Positions 26,172 through 35,497 are shown, numbered from the stretch's first letter. The stretch: 64,000 nucleotides of DNA from Clostridiaceae bacterium (GCA_029256485.1 JAQSXU010000004.1:35132-99131); one strand, 5' to 3'. The notes: generated from the letters alone by a model not told the origin. Program-made: numbers and translations.

Positions 26172-26408
26172 ATGGATTTATTAATGAAGGACAAGGAAAG
26201 AAAAAATATTTTAAATATGCTAAAAACAAAATATCCCAAAGGTACAAAAGTCGAATTAGTTAAAATGGAAGATGCTTATCGAAAAATGCCACCAGGATTA
26301 AAAGGTATAGTAAGTCACATTGATGATATCGGTACTATATTTATTAATTGGGAGAATGGTAGTACATTAGGTGTTGTATATGGAGAGGATGAAATTAAGA
26401 TAATATAA
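26172..26408 (+). CDS. DUF4314 domain protein
   Basis: A 78-residue protein. Residues 14-78 match DUF4314 (KYPKGTKVELVKMEDAY, LKGIVSHIDDIGTIFINWEN, then VVYGEDEI), a small beta-barrel common in mobile elements of clostridia and Lachnospiraceae. AGGAGG precedes ATG. Exact role unknown. Confidence 0.85.
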   Translation: MDLLMKDKERKNILNMLKTKYPKGTKVELVKMEDAYRKMPPGLKGIVSHIDDIGTIFINWENGSTLGVVYGEDEIKII

Positions 26409-26565
26409 AAAAAGGGAAAAGAAAAGTCCATAAAAGTAATTGCTAAAGAGAAGTAATTGATGAAGATTAGATTTAACAATAGCTGATATTATTAAAAATT
26501 AGTAAATCAATTAAGTCATGATTGGATATTATATTATTATTAATGTATGAATTAAATAATTAGTT

Positions 26566-26597
26566 AAAAGCACAAGACAGCAAATCTTGTGCTTTTA
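26566..26597 (+). terminator. Rho-independent terminator
   Basis: AAAAGCACAAGA / TCTTGTGCTTTT hairpin. The rest of 26409-26748 shows no gene. Confidence 0.8.
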
Positions 26598-26748
26598 ATA
26601 TTATTTAGCTTTAATCTCCTTATTATATATATTGAATTAAGAAAGTAATAGTTTAAAGAAAATATAAATAAAATAAATAAAGTTTATAAATAAGGATTTC
26701 AAATCTGACTAACTTTATTTACTAAAAAAATAATAAGGCAGGTAAATT

Positions 26749-26859
26749 ATGAACAATTATGAGATTTTAATAAAGGCTGAAACTTTCGCAATGACAGAAA
26801 ATAAGAAAAAAAATGAATGTTATAACTGGATTTTTGTAAATGAAAAACTTACAATATGA
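26749..26859 (+). CDS. Short leader ORF, 36 aa
   Basis: AAGGCAGG precedes ATG. The 36-codon frame (MNNYEILIKAETFAMTE...) ends with TGA overlapping the ATG of the next gene, which has no ribosome site of its own. Either it drives translation of that gene by coupling, or it is the N-terminus of one gene split by a frameshift; the N-terminus resembles small phage proteins that start with a similar strand. Confidence 0.45.
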   Translation: MNNYEILIKAETFAMTENKKKNECYNWIFVNEKLTI

Positions 26860-27332
26860 CAGGAGTGGCTTCTGCATTAGCTAACGGGACTGTTTCTGTA
26901 CACATAGGGAATAGTGACAAAGATAGTGAAAATAGAGATAGAATTATTAGTGCTGAAGAATTTAACAATGAATTTGAAATTACTTCTATGACAGACCATT
27001 GTGAGCGTTTTTCATTTGATAAAGACTTCATTGTGACAATATCTTTTGAAGAGCTATATACAATACACGCTGATAAATTTGGTGAAATATTTACATTTGA
27101 TTTTGATGGACATGACGGGTATTGGGTAAACTTCGATAATGAAGAAGAATTAGATATTGAAGTTGAGTCATTTAATAGTGATAGTGAAGTAGCAATGAAT
27201 GTTCTTAGCAAATATTTCGGAGAAACAGTTGCGGATATAGTAGTAGGACTTGAAGGAGATAAAGTTCCTACACCAGTTGTTTATGTAAAATTTGATGGAA
27301 AATTTGAAGATATTGAAGCAGAAGTAGAATAA
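26856..27332 (+). CDS. Acidic protein, 158 aa
   Basis: A very acidic 158-residue protein, not recognised. It overlaps the leader ORF by four bases (ATGA) and lacks its own Shine-Dalgarno sequence, so coupled translation is likely. Followed by a terminator. Confidence 0.65.
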   Translation: MTGVASALANGTVSVHIGNSDKDSENRDRIISAEEFNNEFEITSMTDHCERFSFDKDFIVTISFEELYTIHADKFGEIFTFDFDGHDGYWVNFDNEEELDIEVESFNSDSEVAMNVLSKYFGETVADIVVGLEGDKVPTPVVYVKFDGKFEDIEAEVE

Positions 27333-27338
27333 TAATTT

Positions 27339-27371
27339 AAAAATACACCTTTTAAGTGGGTGTATTTTTTT
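27339..27371. terminator. Rho-independent terminator
   Basis: AAATACACC / GGTGTATTT stem, T7 tail. Confidence 0.8.
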
Positions 27372-27456
27372 GATTGCTATATCGAAATAATTCACTAAGT
27401 AAACAATCTGAATGTGATTTTTGTTTTTCAAAATTAGAAGTTGTTGTATTATGGCA

Positions 27457-28173
27457 CTATGTCACTTTAAACGATTCTGTAGAAATTTGATTATAATTAG
27501 CTTTTAATGTATTTATAGAAATAAATCCTCGCATATATAGCATTATTTCACTTAAATTTGAATGAACTTGATACAAAAGGTTAAAAAACTGAGATAATGA
27601 TAATAAGTATAACCCATTTGAAGGCATTAAATAAACTTCTAATTCTTTAATATTATTACATATTGCTTTATAAACTCTATGATTACCGTCAATTACAAAA
27701 AATCCAGGATAAGCATATGGATATTCTAATAATACAACAGGACTATTGTTGTTAGATTTTTTATTAGTTATGTCAGCAATTTTTGAAAATTCATAAAGTT
27801 CACTCGTTAACATTTTTTTAGCAGGTATTTTATTTTTAGAAATAAGCTCTTTCGCATTTTTTACTGGAAATAAATATCTTATATAAGATTCATTATCTGG
27901 CATTACTATTTCGGATTCAAATATTTGTTCAGAATGATTTTGCTTTAATATATAATTACATATATCTTCTTTATACAATGAAAAATAATTTATTAAATAT
28001 GTATAATATATATTTGAGAAATCATCATTAAATGGAAATTTATTAACTATATTATAGCCTTGAATAGATTTTAAATTATTGCTACAAATAATTTTTATAT
28101 AATCATCAATTGTAGTTATGTCTCTTAATTCAATTTGCTTGTTGTCAATTATCATGTCAAATAAATTTTTCAA
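27457..28173 (-). CDS. ParB-like-fold protein, 238 aa
   Basis: Contains FFVIDGNHRVYKAI at residues 158-171, the core motif of the ParB/sulfiredoxin-like nuclease fold (IDGNHR), in an otherwise unrecognised protein with a helical N-terminal half and C-terminus. No helix-turn-helix like that of true ParB is evident, so a partition role is doubtful; such folds also occur as nucleotide-dependent enzymes and phage DNA-modification factors. TTG start after GAGGGGTGG. Divergent to the radical-SAM gene. Confidence 0.6.
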   Translation of the reverse strand: MKNLFDMIIDNKQIELRDITTIDDYIKIICSNNLKSIQGYNIVNKFPFNDDFSNIYYTYLINYFSLYKEDICNYILKQNHSEQIFESEIVMPDNESYIRYLFPVKNAKELISKNKIPAKKMLTSELYEFSKIADITNKKSNNNSPVVLLEYPYAYPGFFVIDGNHRVYKAICNNIKELEVYLMPSNGLYLLSLSQFFNLLYQVHSNLSEIMLYMRGFISINTLKANYNQISTESFKVT

Positions 28174-28318
28174 TAAACCACCCCTCTCAATCTATTATAA
28201 CAAAATAATAATCAAATCTCTATATTATTTAATAAAATAAATGTGAGATTGCTCGTATATAATACTATATATTTATATAATTAAGGGAAATTTTTAATTT
28301 AGTTTATTGGAGGAAATT

Positions 28319-29359
28319 ATGAAAATATTTAATTTATCAAGAATGGTTGATGAAAAACAAAATGCAAAATTTAGCCAATATGAAATATGTAGAAAAGTAG
28401 ATTATGAGGAATTTAATAATAAAGGCAAGAAATTTTTACTAAGCACATACCCTTATCTTGACATAGTGCTTAATGACTACTGTAATGCACAATGTAAGTT
28501 TTGTATTTCACAATTAGTTCATAAAAAAGAAATATGTAATATAAATAAGCATAAACAAAAAATAAAGTATGCTATAGAGCATATGGGGGTAAAAGAGGTT
28601 TTATTAGTTGGGGGTGAACCAACAATATATGATGGACTTTTTGAGATAATAGAGTATTTAAAACAATTTAATTTAAATAAAATCTGTATTACTACAAATG
28701 GTCACAGAATGAGCAAAGACATGGATTATTGTAAAAAATTAATGTCATCAGGTATTACACATATGAATATTTCTGTTATGTCTTTAGATGAAGATAAACA
28801 GAAGTACGTATCAGGAAGTAATACGTATTTAAGTTTAGAACATTTGAAAACATTTAAGAAAATAGCAGATGAAGGGAATGTATCCATAAGAATAAATAAC
28901 AATTGTTTTAAAGGTAATAATGATAATCTTAATGATATCTTGTGTTTCTATAATCAAATTAAAGACTATTGCGATAGTATAAAATTTAGTCCTTTATTGA
29001 AAACAGATACATTTAGTACTATTAATGCAGTTACAGAGTTTAACAGAGAACATGTTTTGTCTAATGAAGATTATGATTGTCTGTGGCACACAGTAGAAAA
29101 TTATTTTTCAAGTTATCCAATTATACGAAATAAGGAAACTCTTGGTTTTGTAGAATACTCAATGCTTTTATTATCTACACCTATTATATTTAATTATAAT
29201 CAACATGGCATGGCAAGAGAAAAAATAAAAAAGGAAAATAAAATTAACAATCTAAAAATATTAGTAAATAGCGAATTGTCTTTAAGTTGGAATCGAGAAG
29301 AAATAGAGTATTATATAAATACAGATTTTGACCATATAAATGTACAACAAGCAATATAA
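28319..29359 (+). CDS. Radical SAM protein, 346 aa
   Basis: CNAQCKFC at residues 55-62 is the CxxxCxxC motif that binds the 4Fe-4S cluster; LLVGGEPTIYDG near 97 is the GGE SAM-binding motif. The ATG at 28319 follows GGAGG; an in-frame ATG at 28307 overlaps that site. No SPASM-type second cluster is obvious at the C-terminus. Substrate unknown. It shares an intergenic region with the divergent ParB-like gene, suggesting a functional pair. Confidence 0.85.
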   Translation: MKIFNLSRMVDEKQNAKFSQYEICRKVDYEEFNNKGKKFLLSTYPYLDIVLNDYCNAQCKFCISQLVHKKEICNINKHKQKIKYAIEHMGVKEVLLVGGEPTIYDGLFEIIEYLKQFNLNKICITTNGHRMSKDMDYCKKLMSSGITHMNISVMSLDEDKQKYVSGSNTYLSLEHLKTFKKIADEGNVSIRINNNCFKGNNDNLNDILCFYNQIKDYCDSIKFSPLLKTDTFSTINAVTEFNREHVLSNEDYDCLWHTVENYFSSYPIIRNKETLGFVEYSMLLLSTPIIFNYNQHGMAREKIKKENKINNLKILVNSELSLSWNREEIEYYINTDFDHINVQQAI

Positions 29360-29392
29360 AAAAGATACTGCATAACCTGCAGTATCTTTTTT
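29360..29392 (+). terminator. Rho-independent terminator
   Basis: AAAAGATACTGCA / TGCAGTATCTTTT hairpin with T6, starting right at the radical-SAM stop. Confidence 0.9.
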
Positions 29393-29554
29393 ATGAAACT
29401 ATGAAATTTTTATCAACATATGATACACTCCTAATATCATCATATTTTATTTCATAAATATACTAAATCGAATTATATGTTTTTGGTTCATATATTAATA
29501 TTAGGATATTTTCACCAAATTGAATTAAATATATACGTAATAGTTTGTGATATT

Positions 29555-29584
29555 AAAAAACGCAACTCGCTTTTGGTTGCGTTC
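29555..29584 (-). terminator. Terminator for minus-strand gene
   Basis: AACGCAAC / GTTGCGTT stem next to an A-tract, downstream of the gene ending at 29593. Confidence 0.75.
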
Positions 29585-29592
29585 TATATGTT

Positions 29593-30036
29593 TTACAGGC
29601 AGTCTACAAGTTCCTCTTGCTCGAAATACGTCACATAATCCAAAATGTTTGTTTCTCCGTTTACAAGTTTATTAAAAGCGTCTCTTGCTTCCTCGGTAGA
29701 CGGAAATTTTAATGCACATCTAAAACTTTGGTTTAATTTAGGGTATTCAAGTCCACCTTTAAATAAACTTTTTTTTGATATTGGATATGTACCAACTACA
29801 TCTGCATAAGCATGAACATTAGGATAATCATCGCTCCAATCTTCAAGTTGAACCCTTACGCCACCATTTTTTTTGATAGATTTTTCTATCCACTCTGTTT
29901 TTTTATCTTCGCTTAAACTTTCGTAATGTTCTTTTAACTTTTTCATATCTAAATTCATTGTTTTGAACTGGTCAACCCAATCATCTATCTTAATTCCTTT
30001 AGCATTATTTAAAAACCCTTTTTCTAATACTGACAT
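29593..30036 (-). CDS. Hypothetical protein, 147 aa
   Basis: AAAGGAG precedes ATG. A 147-residue soluble protein, helical at the N-terminus and beta-rich in the middle (DYPNVHAYADVVGTYP), not recognised. It is transcribed alone. Confidence 0.65.
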   Translation of the reverse strand: MSVLEKGFLNNAKGIKIDDWVDQFKTMNLDMKKLKEHYESLSEDKKTEWIEKSIKKNGGVRVQLEDWSDDYPNVHAYADVVGTYPISKKSLFKGGLEYPKLNQSFRCALKFPSTEEARDAFNKLVNGETNILDYVTYFEQEELVDCL

Positions 30037-30315
30037 TATAAATACTCCTTTTAATTTTATTAAAAAATATAACGCCTTGTTTTTATATTTTATATATTAT
30101 ATACTTAGAAATTAAATTTAATTTTTTTACCTACAATATTATTATTAAACTTTTTATGCCGATATTTTTTTGTTTTTTAACCGATATGAACTGTATCAGT
30201 GATATATATTTGAAAATAAGAAGTGTTATATATGAATAATAAATAAAATATAATGAAATATGTTTATATAAAAATATAGGAAAATAGTTTATTTAAATTA
30301 CATAGGAGGACAATT

Positions 30316-30948
30316 ATGAAAATTGTTATTAATACTTTAAGAAGGATTGTAGATAGATATGATGAAAAAAACGGTTTAAGACGAAAAACCATTCTTACGT
30401 GTCATAGTGCAGAAACAAGAAATAGATATAAATTACCAGAGTGGAGAACTAAAGAAGGCGAACCATTATGTTCAATCTATAAAGATGATAGGTGTTGTGG
30501 AAGTTGTGAATTAGCTCCTACTTGTGACAATGCAGTAAATTGTAATTGCTATGGATTTTCACAATCAGTTCTTGGAGGTACAATTGAAAGTGCATATATG
30601 AGAAAATGTTCGCCATATTATAAATATGGAAGAATGAAAGAAGATGGTACTTTTGATTGGGATTATTATAAAATGAATCAAAAAAGAGAGGAATTTATAC
30701 CAGGTAAATTTGCAATAATTTCTAAATATGAAAGTTTAGAAATCTCAGCAGAGGCTATTGATTATTTAGAAGAAAATGAATTAATGTTTGGGACTATTGT
30801 TGACTTAATAACTGAAAATGGATTCATTAAACTTAATTTCAATGACAATAATAGTAAAAAAGATTACATTGTTGATGTTTCAATTAATGGATTATTTACT
30901 GTTGCACAAGATAGCTATGAAATAGCAAAGCATATTTCAAAATTTTAA
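30316..30948 (+). CDS. Cysteine-rich hypothetical protein, 210 aa
   Basis: A 210-residue protein with a dense cysteine cluster at about 52-95 (CSIYKDDRCCGSCEL, then C-D...NCNCYG...C), likely a metal-binding or Fe-S region. The C-terminal part is a soluble alpha/beta domain. TAGGAGG before ATG. Family not recognised. Confidence 0.65.
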   Translation: MKIVINTLRRIVDRYDEKNGLRRKTILTCHSAETRNRYKLPEWRTKEGEPLCSIYKDDRCCGSCELAPTCDNAVNCNCYGFSQSVLGGTIESAYMRKCSPYYKYGRMKEDGTFDWDYYKMNQKREEFIPGKFAIISKYESLEISAEAIDYLEENELMFGTIVDLITENGFIKLNFNDNNSKKDYIVDVSINGLFTVAQDSYEIAKHISKF

Positions 30949-30967
30949 TATTAAAAGGTGGTAAAAT

Positions 30968-31138
30968 ATGTTTAAAAGTTTATGGGTAAAAGTATTTGTT
31001 ATTTCTACTTTAATAATGTTATTAAGATATTTCTTTATTAATGATAATGGCTATAGAGGAGCATTATTATTAGAAGGATTTTTTGAAGTATTAGGTGGTC
31101 TAATTAAATATATTTTTAATAGATTATTAGCTGGATAA
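30968..31138 (+). CDS. Small membrane protein, 56 aa
   Basis: AAAGGTGG before ATG, 20 bp after the previous stop. Hydrophobic stretch at about residues 6-24 and an amphipathic C-terminal part. Single-pass membrane peptide of unknown role, co-transcribed with 30316. Confidence 0.55.
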   Translation: MFKSLWVKVFVISTLIMLLRYFFINDNGYRGALLLEGFFEVLGGLIKYIFNRLLAG

Positions 31139-31152
31139 TAAGCATGAAATTT

Positions 31153-31186
31153 AAAGGACTAAAGAAATTTAGTCTTTTTTATTTTT
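31153..31186 (+). terminator. Rho-independent terminator
   Basis: AAAGGACTAAA / TTTAGTCTTTT stem, T tract. Confidence 0.8.
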
Positions 31187-31318
31187 TTCTTTAAAACATT
31201 TAAATAAGTGCAAATATTTTAAATGTGTAAATTACAATTTACAAATTATATTTAATATGATATAATATTTATAAAGAAATATATTTTAATGAATTTTATA
31301 AGTAATTGGAGGTACATA

Positions 31319-32731
31319 GTGGCAAAAAATAAAACTCAACATAGATGTAGTAATTGTGGTCATGTAGAAATTAAGTGGATGGGTAAATGCCCTCAATGTA
31401 ATGAATGGAATACATTAATGGAAGAAAACATTGAAAGTAAAGCTCCAACTGCAATGGCAGGAAGAAAAGGTCTTTCAAGTGGTACTAAACCAGTTAGGTT
31501 AAAAACAATATCGGTTAGTCAAACTAACAGAATAAAAACAGGAATAAATGAGTTTGATAGAATGTTAGGGGGAGGTATTGTTAAAGATTCTGTTAATGTA
31601 CTTACAGCACAGCCAGGAGCTGGGAAAAGCTCTATTGCTATTAAAATAGTTAACAATATTAGTCGTAGCGGTCATACAGTGTTATACGTATCAGGGGAAG
31701 AAAGTGATACTCAAATAAAAGGTAGAGCTGACAGGATATGTGGAGATATTGATGATAATCTATGGATAATTTCTGAGACCTGCATGAATAGAATCGAAGA
31801 GTATATTAATGAAATTAATCCAGATTTAATTGTAATTGATTCTATTCAGACAATGTATCTTGAAGAAATTAATTCAAGACCAGGAAGTCCAACCCAAGTT
31901 AATGAATCTACGTATAAGATAGTAGAAATTGCTAAAAACAAGAATAGACCAAGAAGTTTTCTAATAATAGCACAACAAAATAAAAACGAACAGTTAGCTG
32001 GTCAAATGGTGTTCGAACACGCTGTTGATGCTGTTATATATTTAGAAGGGGATAGGGGCGAACAGTTAAGAAAAGGATACTGTTCAAAAAATAGGTACGG
32101 AGATACCTCTGAAATTTCATTATTCATTATGACAGCAACGGGACTTGAACCAATTGATAATCCGTCTCAATATTTCGCAACTCAAAGAGAAATTCCAATT
32201 TCAGGGAGTGCATTAACTGTTACAAGGGAAGGTTCAAGAAACTTTATAGTAGAAATTGAAAGTCTTATTAGTAAATCATATTTCGGTTTTCCTTCAAGAA
32301 GGGGAATTGGAATTAATAGAGACTTGTTAGAAATGTTGGTTGAGATATTAGGTCAAAAAGGTGGATTATCTTGTTATGATAAAAACGTTAGCGTCATGGT
32401 AACGGGTGGCTTAAAACTTAGTGAACCAGCAGTAAATCTTGGTGTAATTATGTCAATGGTATCAAGTTATTATAAAAAACCAATACCAAATAATACAGTA
32501 TTTATAGGTGAAGTTGGTCTTACGGGAGAACTTAAAATTATACCAAATTGCGAAAGTAGGGTAAAAGAACTTTCACGATTGGGATTTGCTTCAGTCGTAA
32601 TACCAAAAGGGAATTTAAAAGAGAAATTAAATGCGGATATAAAAATTATTGAAGCTAAAACTCTAAATGATGTAATTGTCTCAATGTTCGGAAACAAAAA
32701 AGAGCTAATTGAAGAAGAAAATTCTAAGTAA
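31319..32731 (+). CDS. radA: DNA repair protein RadA
   Basis: A 470-residue RadA/Sms. N-terminal zinc finger C10-x2-C13...C24-PQ-C27, Walker A PGAGKSS near 98, Walker B-type LIVIDSIQT, the RadA signature KNRYG near 256 and the C-terminal Lon-like domain (SVMVTGGLKL..., VFIGEVGLTGEL). It drives branch migration during recombination. The length equals host RadA (about 455). The GTG at 31319 is chosen because GGAGG lies ten bases upstream and the protein then begins MAKNKTQHRCSNCG. Host-like full length suggests a functional element-encoded copy. Confidence 0.95.
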   Translation: MAKNKTQHRCSNCGHVEIKWMGKCPQCNEWNTLMEENIESKAPTAMAGRKGLSSGTKPVRLKTISVSQTNRIKTGINEFDRMLGGGIVKDSVNVLTAQPGAGKSSIAIKIVNNISRSGHTVLYVSGEESDTQIKGRADRICGDIDDNLWIISETCMNRIEEYINEINPDLIVIDSIQTMYLEEINSRPGSPTQVNESTYKIVEIAKNKNRPRSFLIIAQQNKNEQLAGQMVFEHAVDAVIYLEGDRGEQLRKGYCSKNRYGDTSEISLFIMTATGLEPIDNPSQYFATQREIPISGSALTVTREGSRNFIVEIESLISKSYFGFPSRRGIGINRDLLEMLVEILGQKGGLSCYDKNVSVMVTGGLKLSEPAVNLGVIMSMVSSYYKKPIPNNTVFIGEVGLTGELKIIPNCESRVKELSRLGFASVVIPKGNLKEKLNADIKIIEAKTLNDVIVSMFGNKKELIEEENSK

Positions 32732-32744
32732 TGAGGAGAAATAT

Positions 32745-33041
32745 ATGTTTATAGAAAGGCTAAAAAAAGAAGATTTAAATGAATTCTTTTATATAAATGT
32801 TTCATCAATGCACATAAGTAAATATTTTGACGAAAAAGAAGAACATTTATATATTACAATAAAATTTGGGGAAACGGTGAAAAATGAGATAATGTATGAT
32901 TTTAGCTCAACCTATGCTGATGTTAAGTGGCGAAAATTTTTGTATGAGAAGTTTGGAGAGGAATACAAAACAGCTTATTCGGAATTTTTAGATATTTACA
33001 AGAAAGATATGATTAATCTATTAACTGATACAACAATTTAA
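32745..33041 (+). CDS. Hypothetical protein, 98 aa
   Basis: Start at the ATG after TGAGGAG, 13 bp past the radA stop, so co-transcribed. A soluble 98-residue alpha/beta protein, not recognised. The 24-bp dispersed repeat begins one base after its stop. Confidence 0.6.
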   Translation: MFIERLKKEDLNEFFYINVSSMHISKYFDEKEEHLYITIKFGETVKNEIMYDFSSTYADVKWRKFLYEKFGEEYKTAYSEFLDIYKKDMINLLTDTTI

Positions 33042-33042
33042 G

Positions 33043-33066
33043 GTTAGCGATATTAGTTATGGTATT
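33043..33066. repeat. 24-bp dispersed repeat, copy 2
   Basis: Same as 2097-2120 but for one base. It sits between the gene ending at 33041 and the YopX-like gene at 33085. Confidence 0.6.
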
Positions 33067-33084
33067 TAAGAAGGGAAAAAGATT

Positions 33085-33357
33085 ATGAGTAGAAAAATTA
33101 AATTCAGAGCATGGAATAAAAACAGTAATAAAACGCAATTAATTAAATCTATCTTTTATGCTGATAACGGATTTGCAGGAATTAGTGAAGAGGTATTAAC
33201 AAAACCACAGGTAATGTCAAATATACAAAATTGTGAAGTTCTTAATATTTTTAAATTTATGATATGTTTTTTAAAGTATTTAATTTTGCCTATTTTTATA
33301 ATAATTTCTTCTTTATTACTTTTCTATATTTTAGTTGTAATTTTGATAATTCATTAA
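33085..33357 (+). CDS. YopX-like N-terminus joined to membrane segment
   Basis: MSRKIKFRAWNK is the typical start of phage YopX proteins. After residue 55 the usual YopX core is missing; instead residues about 55-90 are very hydrophobic with two probable membrane spans. This looks like a truncated YopX gene fused to other sequence. Positions 33201-33224 are the repeat also found at 85-108. Function doubtful. Confidence 0.5.
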   Translation: MSRKIKFRAWNKNSNKTQLIKSIFYADNGFAGISEEVLTKPQVMSNIQNCEVLNIFKFMICFLKYLILPIFIIISSLLLFYILVVILIIH

Positions 33358-33474
33358 TGTAGCATAGAAGATACTTTATAAATGAACTTAATAATTAAAC
33401 CACTAAAGTATGAATATAATCAAAAGAGTTAATAAAAATGGTGTAAAACTATAAATACTTTAAGGAGAAACAAA

Positions 33475-33882
33475 ATGGGAAGTTTATTAAATTATGAAAA
33501 ATGTAAACAATGTGGAAAATTAACTTATGATAACTACAATTACCATACAGGCGAAATAAATATTTCATGTACGGTATGTGGAAAAACAGATAAACATTGT
33601 TTGGAAAGAGATAAAAGTGGTAATGTGGTAATTGAAGATGGTAATCCTAAGTGGGTTCATACAGTACATGACGGATTTGGAAGTATGTATATAGAAGATA
33701 AAGAAGGCTGTGGAAGCTTATTTATATTTGATAATCCAATAACAGAAGATACTACTAAAGATTTTTTTAAAACATTAGAAAATAAAGGAATTTCTAAAGA
33801 GAAAAGTCGCTTATTTAAATGGGATAAAGAAAAAAATGAAATAGTATCAATACATGGTGAAATACCAGAAGATTTTGAATAG
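33475..33882 (+). CDS. Zinc-ribbon protein, 135 aa
   Basis: CKQCGK near residue 10 and CTVCGK near residue 32 form a zinc ribbon; a soluble acidic domain follows. AAGGAG before ATG. It is 14 bp from the next gene. Role unknown. Confidence 0.65.
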   Translation: MGSLLNYEKCKQCGKLTYDNYNYHTGEINISCTVCGKTDKHCLERDKSGNVVIEDGNPKWVHTVHDGFGSMYIEDKEGCGSLFIFDNPITEDTTKDFFKTLENKGISKEKSRLFKWDKEKNEIVSIHGEIPEDFE

Positions 33883-33896
33883 GAGATATATGTATA

Positions 33897-34223
33897 ATGG
33901 TAAGAATGTTAAGAAAAGATGGCAACTATGAATTTTATCAAATAGAAGAATATCAAAGTAAATGGGATAGGTGGAGACTATGCCATGATAGAAATTATTT
34001 ACCAGAATATGAGCATGGAGAATATTCTGCATGTGGAGAGTGTTGGCAGGAAATTGGAGTACATGGGATATATGATGAAGAATATGCCAGGACTATGTGT
34101 AATAAGCTTAATGAGTTAGCAAAGACAAAAGTATTAGGAGATGTAGCTGAAGTTACCAAATTCAGATTAGTTAAAATAAATATCTCACAAACTAAAACTG
34201 TTGTAGATTGTGATAAATATTAA
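33897..34223 (+). CDS. Hypothetical protein, 108 aa
   Basis: AGGAG about ten bases before ATG (an internal ATG three codons later is also possible). A 108-residue protein rich in Trp, Tyr and Cys (SACGECWQEIG). Not recognised. Operon with 33475 and 34253. Confidence 0.6.
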   Translation: MVRMLRKDGNYEFYQIEEYQSKWDRWRLCHDRNYLPEYEHGEYSACGECWQEIGVHGIYDEEYARTMCNKLNELAKTKVLGDVAEVTKFRLVKINISQTKTVVDCDKY

Positions 34224-34252
34224 AGAAAAAAATAAAAAGGGAGAACAAAGGT

Positions 34253-34699
34253 ATGTTATTAGAAAAATTAAAAAAGGATATGTTTCAGGCAATGAAAGAT
34301 AAAGATACTAAGAAAAAAGAATTTTTACAGGTTGTAATAGGAGAAATTGAAACTGAGGGAAAAAGAGTTAAAGGCGAATTTACAGATTCAAAAATAGAAG
34401 AAATGTTGTTAAAAATGCAAAAAAGAACAGTAGATAGTCTTGTATTATATAGCAATCAAGGAAGAGTTGATTTGTTTCAAAAAGCAAAACTTGAAATTGA
34501 AATACTTAAAGAATATTTACCTGAACAACTTACAGAAGATGAAATAACAAGTATTATTAAAGCTACTATAGAAGAATTAAATATCGCAAGTATAAATGAA
34601 AAAGGGAAATTAATGAAAGCTTTAATGCCAAAGGTTAAGGGTAAAGCAGATGGAAAATTAATTAATCAATGTGTTGAAGGTCTATTACAAAACAAATAA
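34253..34699 (+). CDS. GatB/YqeY-like protein
   Basis: A 148-residue full-length YqeY-family protein: N-terminal helices (LLEKLKKDMFQAMKDKD), the QKRxxDS motif (residues 59-64 region), EIxILKEYLPEQLTEDEI and a final GKADGKLINQCV. The fold resembles the tail of GatB, which binds tRNA in the amidotransferase. In phages its job is unknown. Preceded by AAAGGGAG. Confidence 0.85.
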   Translation: MLLEKLKKDMFQAMKDKDTKKKEFLQVVIGEIETEGKRVKGEFTDSKIEEMLLKMQKRTVDSLVLYSNQGRVDLFQKAKLEIEILKEYLPEQLTEDEITSIIKATIEELNIASINEKGKLMKALMPKVKGKADGKLINQCVEGLLQNK

Positions 34700-34714
34700 T
34701 TAAGGGGGACAACA

Positions 34715-35017
34715 ATGTTTGAGATGATTGTATTAGCAATATTTTTTATGCTAATATTTATAATGATTACAGTAATTACAGATTGTTTGAATTTAAGAAT
34801 ATTAATAGATATAATAATTGTCAGCCCTGCTATGTCTTCTGTATTTCACCTTTTGCTAATTGTACCAGTAAATATTTTAAATGGGGAAGGTAGTGTGACA
34901 GATATTATGATGGGTATTTTTACACCAAATGTTTTAATATTTTTGGGCATCACAATATTAACTTTAATATATATAATGTTCCGTAATATAAAAGCTAATA
35001 CATACCCATACTATTAG
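34715..35017 (+). CDS. Membrane protein, 100 aa
   Basis: Three hydrophobic segments (about 3-24, 29-57, 72-91) with short loops. AAGGGGG before ATG. 15 bp after the YqeY-like gene. No family recognised. Confidence 0.6.
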   Translation: MFEMIVLAIFFMLIFIMITVITDCLNLRILIDIIIVSPAMSSVFHLLLIVPVNILNGEGSVTDIMMGIFTPNVLIFLGITILTLIYIMFRNIKANTYPYY

Positions 35018-35079
35018 TTAAATGAAAGTTATAGTAAAATATTGTGAAAAACTTAAATATAAGAGTTTATGAGGTGATT

Positions 35080-35334
35080 ATGAGTGATTATTACGGAGAA
35101 ATAGATTATGAAAGACGCTTACAACAGTTTGAAAATTACGGTAGAGAAATAAAACTGTTATTCATTGAATTGATTGTTAATACTGAGAATAGCACTCTTT
35201 CTGAGGAATTAGAACTCCCAATTGAAAAAGTAGAGAGAGCAAAAAATATATTTATTAAAAGAATTACTAATATGTCTGCACTTGAAGTAATAAAAAAGGC
35301 AGATATGATATGTAAGCAAGTGAATAATAAATAA
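35080..35334 (+). CDS. Hypothetical protein, 84 aa
   Basis: The ATG at 35080 is preceded by GAGGTG; an in-frame GTG at 35044 has no ribosome site. A helical, charged 84-residue protein (TLSEELELPIEKVERAKN looks like a possible helix-turn-helix-like pair). Followed by a strong terminator. Confidence 0.6.
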   Translation: MSDYYGEIDYERRLQQFENYGREIKLLFIELIVNTENSTLSEELELPIEKVERAKNIFIKRITNMSALEVIKKADMICKQVNNK

Positions 35335-35350
35335 AAGTATTTTTAAGTAG

Positions 35351-35410
35351 AAGAACAATAATAAACGCAGGGGATACATTTGCCCCTGTGTTTATTATTG
35401 TTCTTTCTTA
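35351..35410 (+). terminator. Strong terminator, 23-bp arms
   Basis: Arms 35351-35373 and 35383-35405 pair with one mismatch; GC core GCAGGGG/CCCCTGT. Confidence 0.85.
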
Positions 35411-35497
35411 TTATATATAATGCCAAGTCATTGTGTAAATGTAAAATAAAATTTGCAACCGAATTTAAATGTACTACTTAATTAAACAGATAAGACA

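Noticed and set aside
27457..28173. True chromosome/plasmid partition protein ParB
   Set aside because: Only the IDGNHR core matches; no helix-turn-helix domain and no ParA gene next to it.
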